A stretch of DNA of 37,385 bases from a virus. Position numbers and translations under genes: made by a program. The DNA lies in the IMG/VR virus record IMGVR_UViG_3300032224_000353, positions 1-37,385 of that record. One strand, 5' to 3'. The notes under the pieces were generated by a model, which was not told the DNA's origin, did not search any database, and worked only from the letters and a program-made list of their open reading frames with translations. Every line of letters starts with the position of its first letter. Within the stretch, counting starts at the first letter, position 1. Below, one piece after another: positions 36,978 through 37,385 of this stretch.

Positions 36978-37385
36978 TTAGCGGTTTCTCAATGCTTCTT
37001 GCTTCTTGATCTGTCTCAATCGTTCAGCTTCAATCCATTCTGACGTACTCATGTTCTTAATCGAACGAGGGTCAGTTGTATCGTATGCTGACGCGCTAGA
37101 ACCTCTAGCGGTGACAGGTGCAATCGGCGCAGGAGCGCTTGAAGTCTTTTTTACAGGAGGGTTGTCGCTTAATTTAGCTTCAATCTTCCCTATTTCTTTG
37201 GCTTGCATGAAAGGTGATAAGCGAGATATACGTTCAGCTTCTTTCGGATTAGACCCAAGGTAATAAGCCATATCGGGGCCAACATCTGAAGATTGAATCG
37301 TTTGAGCCATCACGTCAGTAATTGGTAGCTTGGGGTTATATGCGACTTGTTCAAAGTCATCATACTTTGTCCGAGCTTCTTCTTC
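36978..37385 (-). CDS. Capsid scaffolding protein, C-terminal part (gene split by the window ends)
   Basis: The C-terminal 135 codons of the scaffold; the frame is open to the last base and continues from the part at 1-529. The end (TSEWIEAERLRQIKKQEALR) is a basic helix as in scaffolds, where the C-terminal helix binds coat. A disordered Ala/Pro/Ser stretch (TSSAPAPIAPVTARGSSASA) precedes it. In the overlap with 1-151 this copy has Thr where the left copy has Ser (AGT versus ACA codon), plus silent changes. An ATG at 37313 is internal, not the true start. Confidence 0.85.
   Translation of the reverse strand, partial: EEEARTKYDDFEQVAYNPKLPITDVMAQTIQSSDVGPDMAYYLGSNPKEAERISRLSPFMQAKEIGKIEAKLSDNPPVKKTSSAPAPIAPVTARGSSASAYDTTDPRSIKNMSTSEWIEAERLRQIKKQEALRNR
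37235..37385. repeat. Terminal direct repeat, right copy (circular overlap)
   Basis: Matches 1-151 at 147 of 151 positions. The mismatches here are 37335, 37368, 37369 and 37374, all but one in the last 20 bases of the window. See the left copy. Confidence 0.9.

Noticed and set aside
1-37385. Integrase, repressor or attachment sites for a temperate life style
   Set aside because: No tyrosine or serine recombinase, no helix-turn-helix repressor pair and no tRNA-like att site were seen in any frame.

Overview
The window is an essentially complete genome of a tailed double-stranded DNA phage. The bacterial host is not visible. The virion genes are P22-like (short-tailed, podovirus type): terminase, P22-type portal, scaffold, P22-type coat, gp4-like and gp10-like tail factors, and three large ejection-type proteins. 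The lysis genes (GH108 muramidase, 3TM holin) point to a Gram-negative, probably proteobacterial, host. The DNA is AT-rich. I see no integrase, repressor, tRNA or CRISPR, so a virulent life style is the simplest reading. Bases 1-151 repeat as 37235-37385 with four mismatches, and the scaffold gene reads in frame across that join. The molecule is therefore circular as assembled, about 37,234 bp, and the cut is arbitrary.

Layout. (1) Late block, minus strand, read from 10694 down to 1 and then from 37385 down to 24756. It runs TerS, TerL, four small basic proteins, an HNH endonuclease, portal, a DUF5856-like protein, an HNH/AP2 endonuclease, two small proteins, an S74 tail fibre, a small DUF7936-like protein, a collar-type fibre, scaffold, coat, two decoration-type proteins, a small protein, gp4-like, a mosaic virion protein, gp10-like, a small protein, a cupin, three ejection-type proteins, a stack of small membrane proteins, holin, a two-TM protein and endolysin. 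This is the P22 head-gene order with a fibre module and two homing endonucleases inserted. (2) A 616-bp gene-free control region (10695-11310) carrying repeated TAYGTCA-type motifs. (3) Plus-strand block of eleven very small, mostly acidic or membrane proteins (11311-13790), closed by a bidirectional terminator. (4) Minus-strand replication block (20839 down to 13836): DUF2800/Cas4-like nuclease, a conserved probable DNA-transaction protein, a small protein, family A DNA polymerase with 3'-5' exonuclease, a PP-loop (PAPS-reductase-like) enzyme and an AEP-type primase/helicase. It is driven from a good sigma70-type promoter at 20876-20905. (5) Plus-strand block (20916-24751): VRR-NUC nuclease, C5-cytosine methyltransferase, SNF2-like helicase and six short overlapping ORFs.

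How they work together. The replication block copies the genome. The methyltransferase probably protects it from host restriction. TerS/TerL packages it through the portal into a scaffold-built coat. The gp4/gp10-like proteins seal the head, the ejection proteins deliver DNA, the fibres bind the host, and the holin/GH108 pair lyses it.

Most interesting points: an HNH gene whose first ten codons duplicate the portal start with only synonymous differences; a 163-codon second reading frame inside the methyltransferase gene; the control-region motif array; a plus-facing terminator inside the minus replication operon; and virion proteins that share anchor and decoration modules. All family assignments come from reading the sequences and from memory. 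No searches were run.
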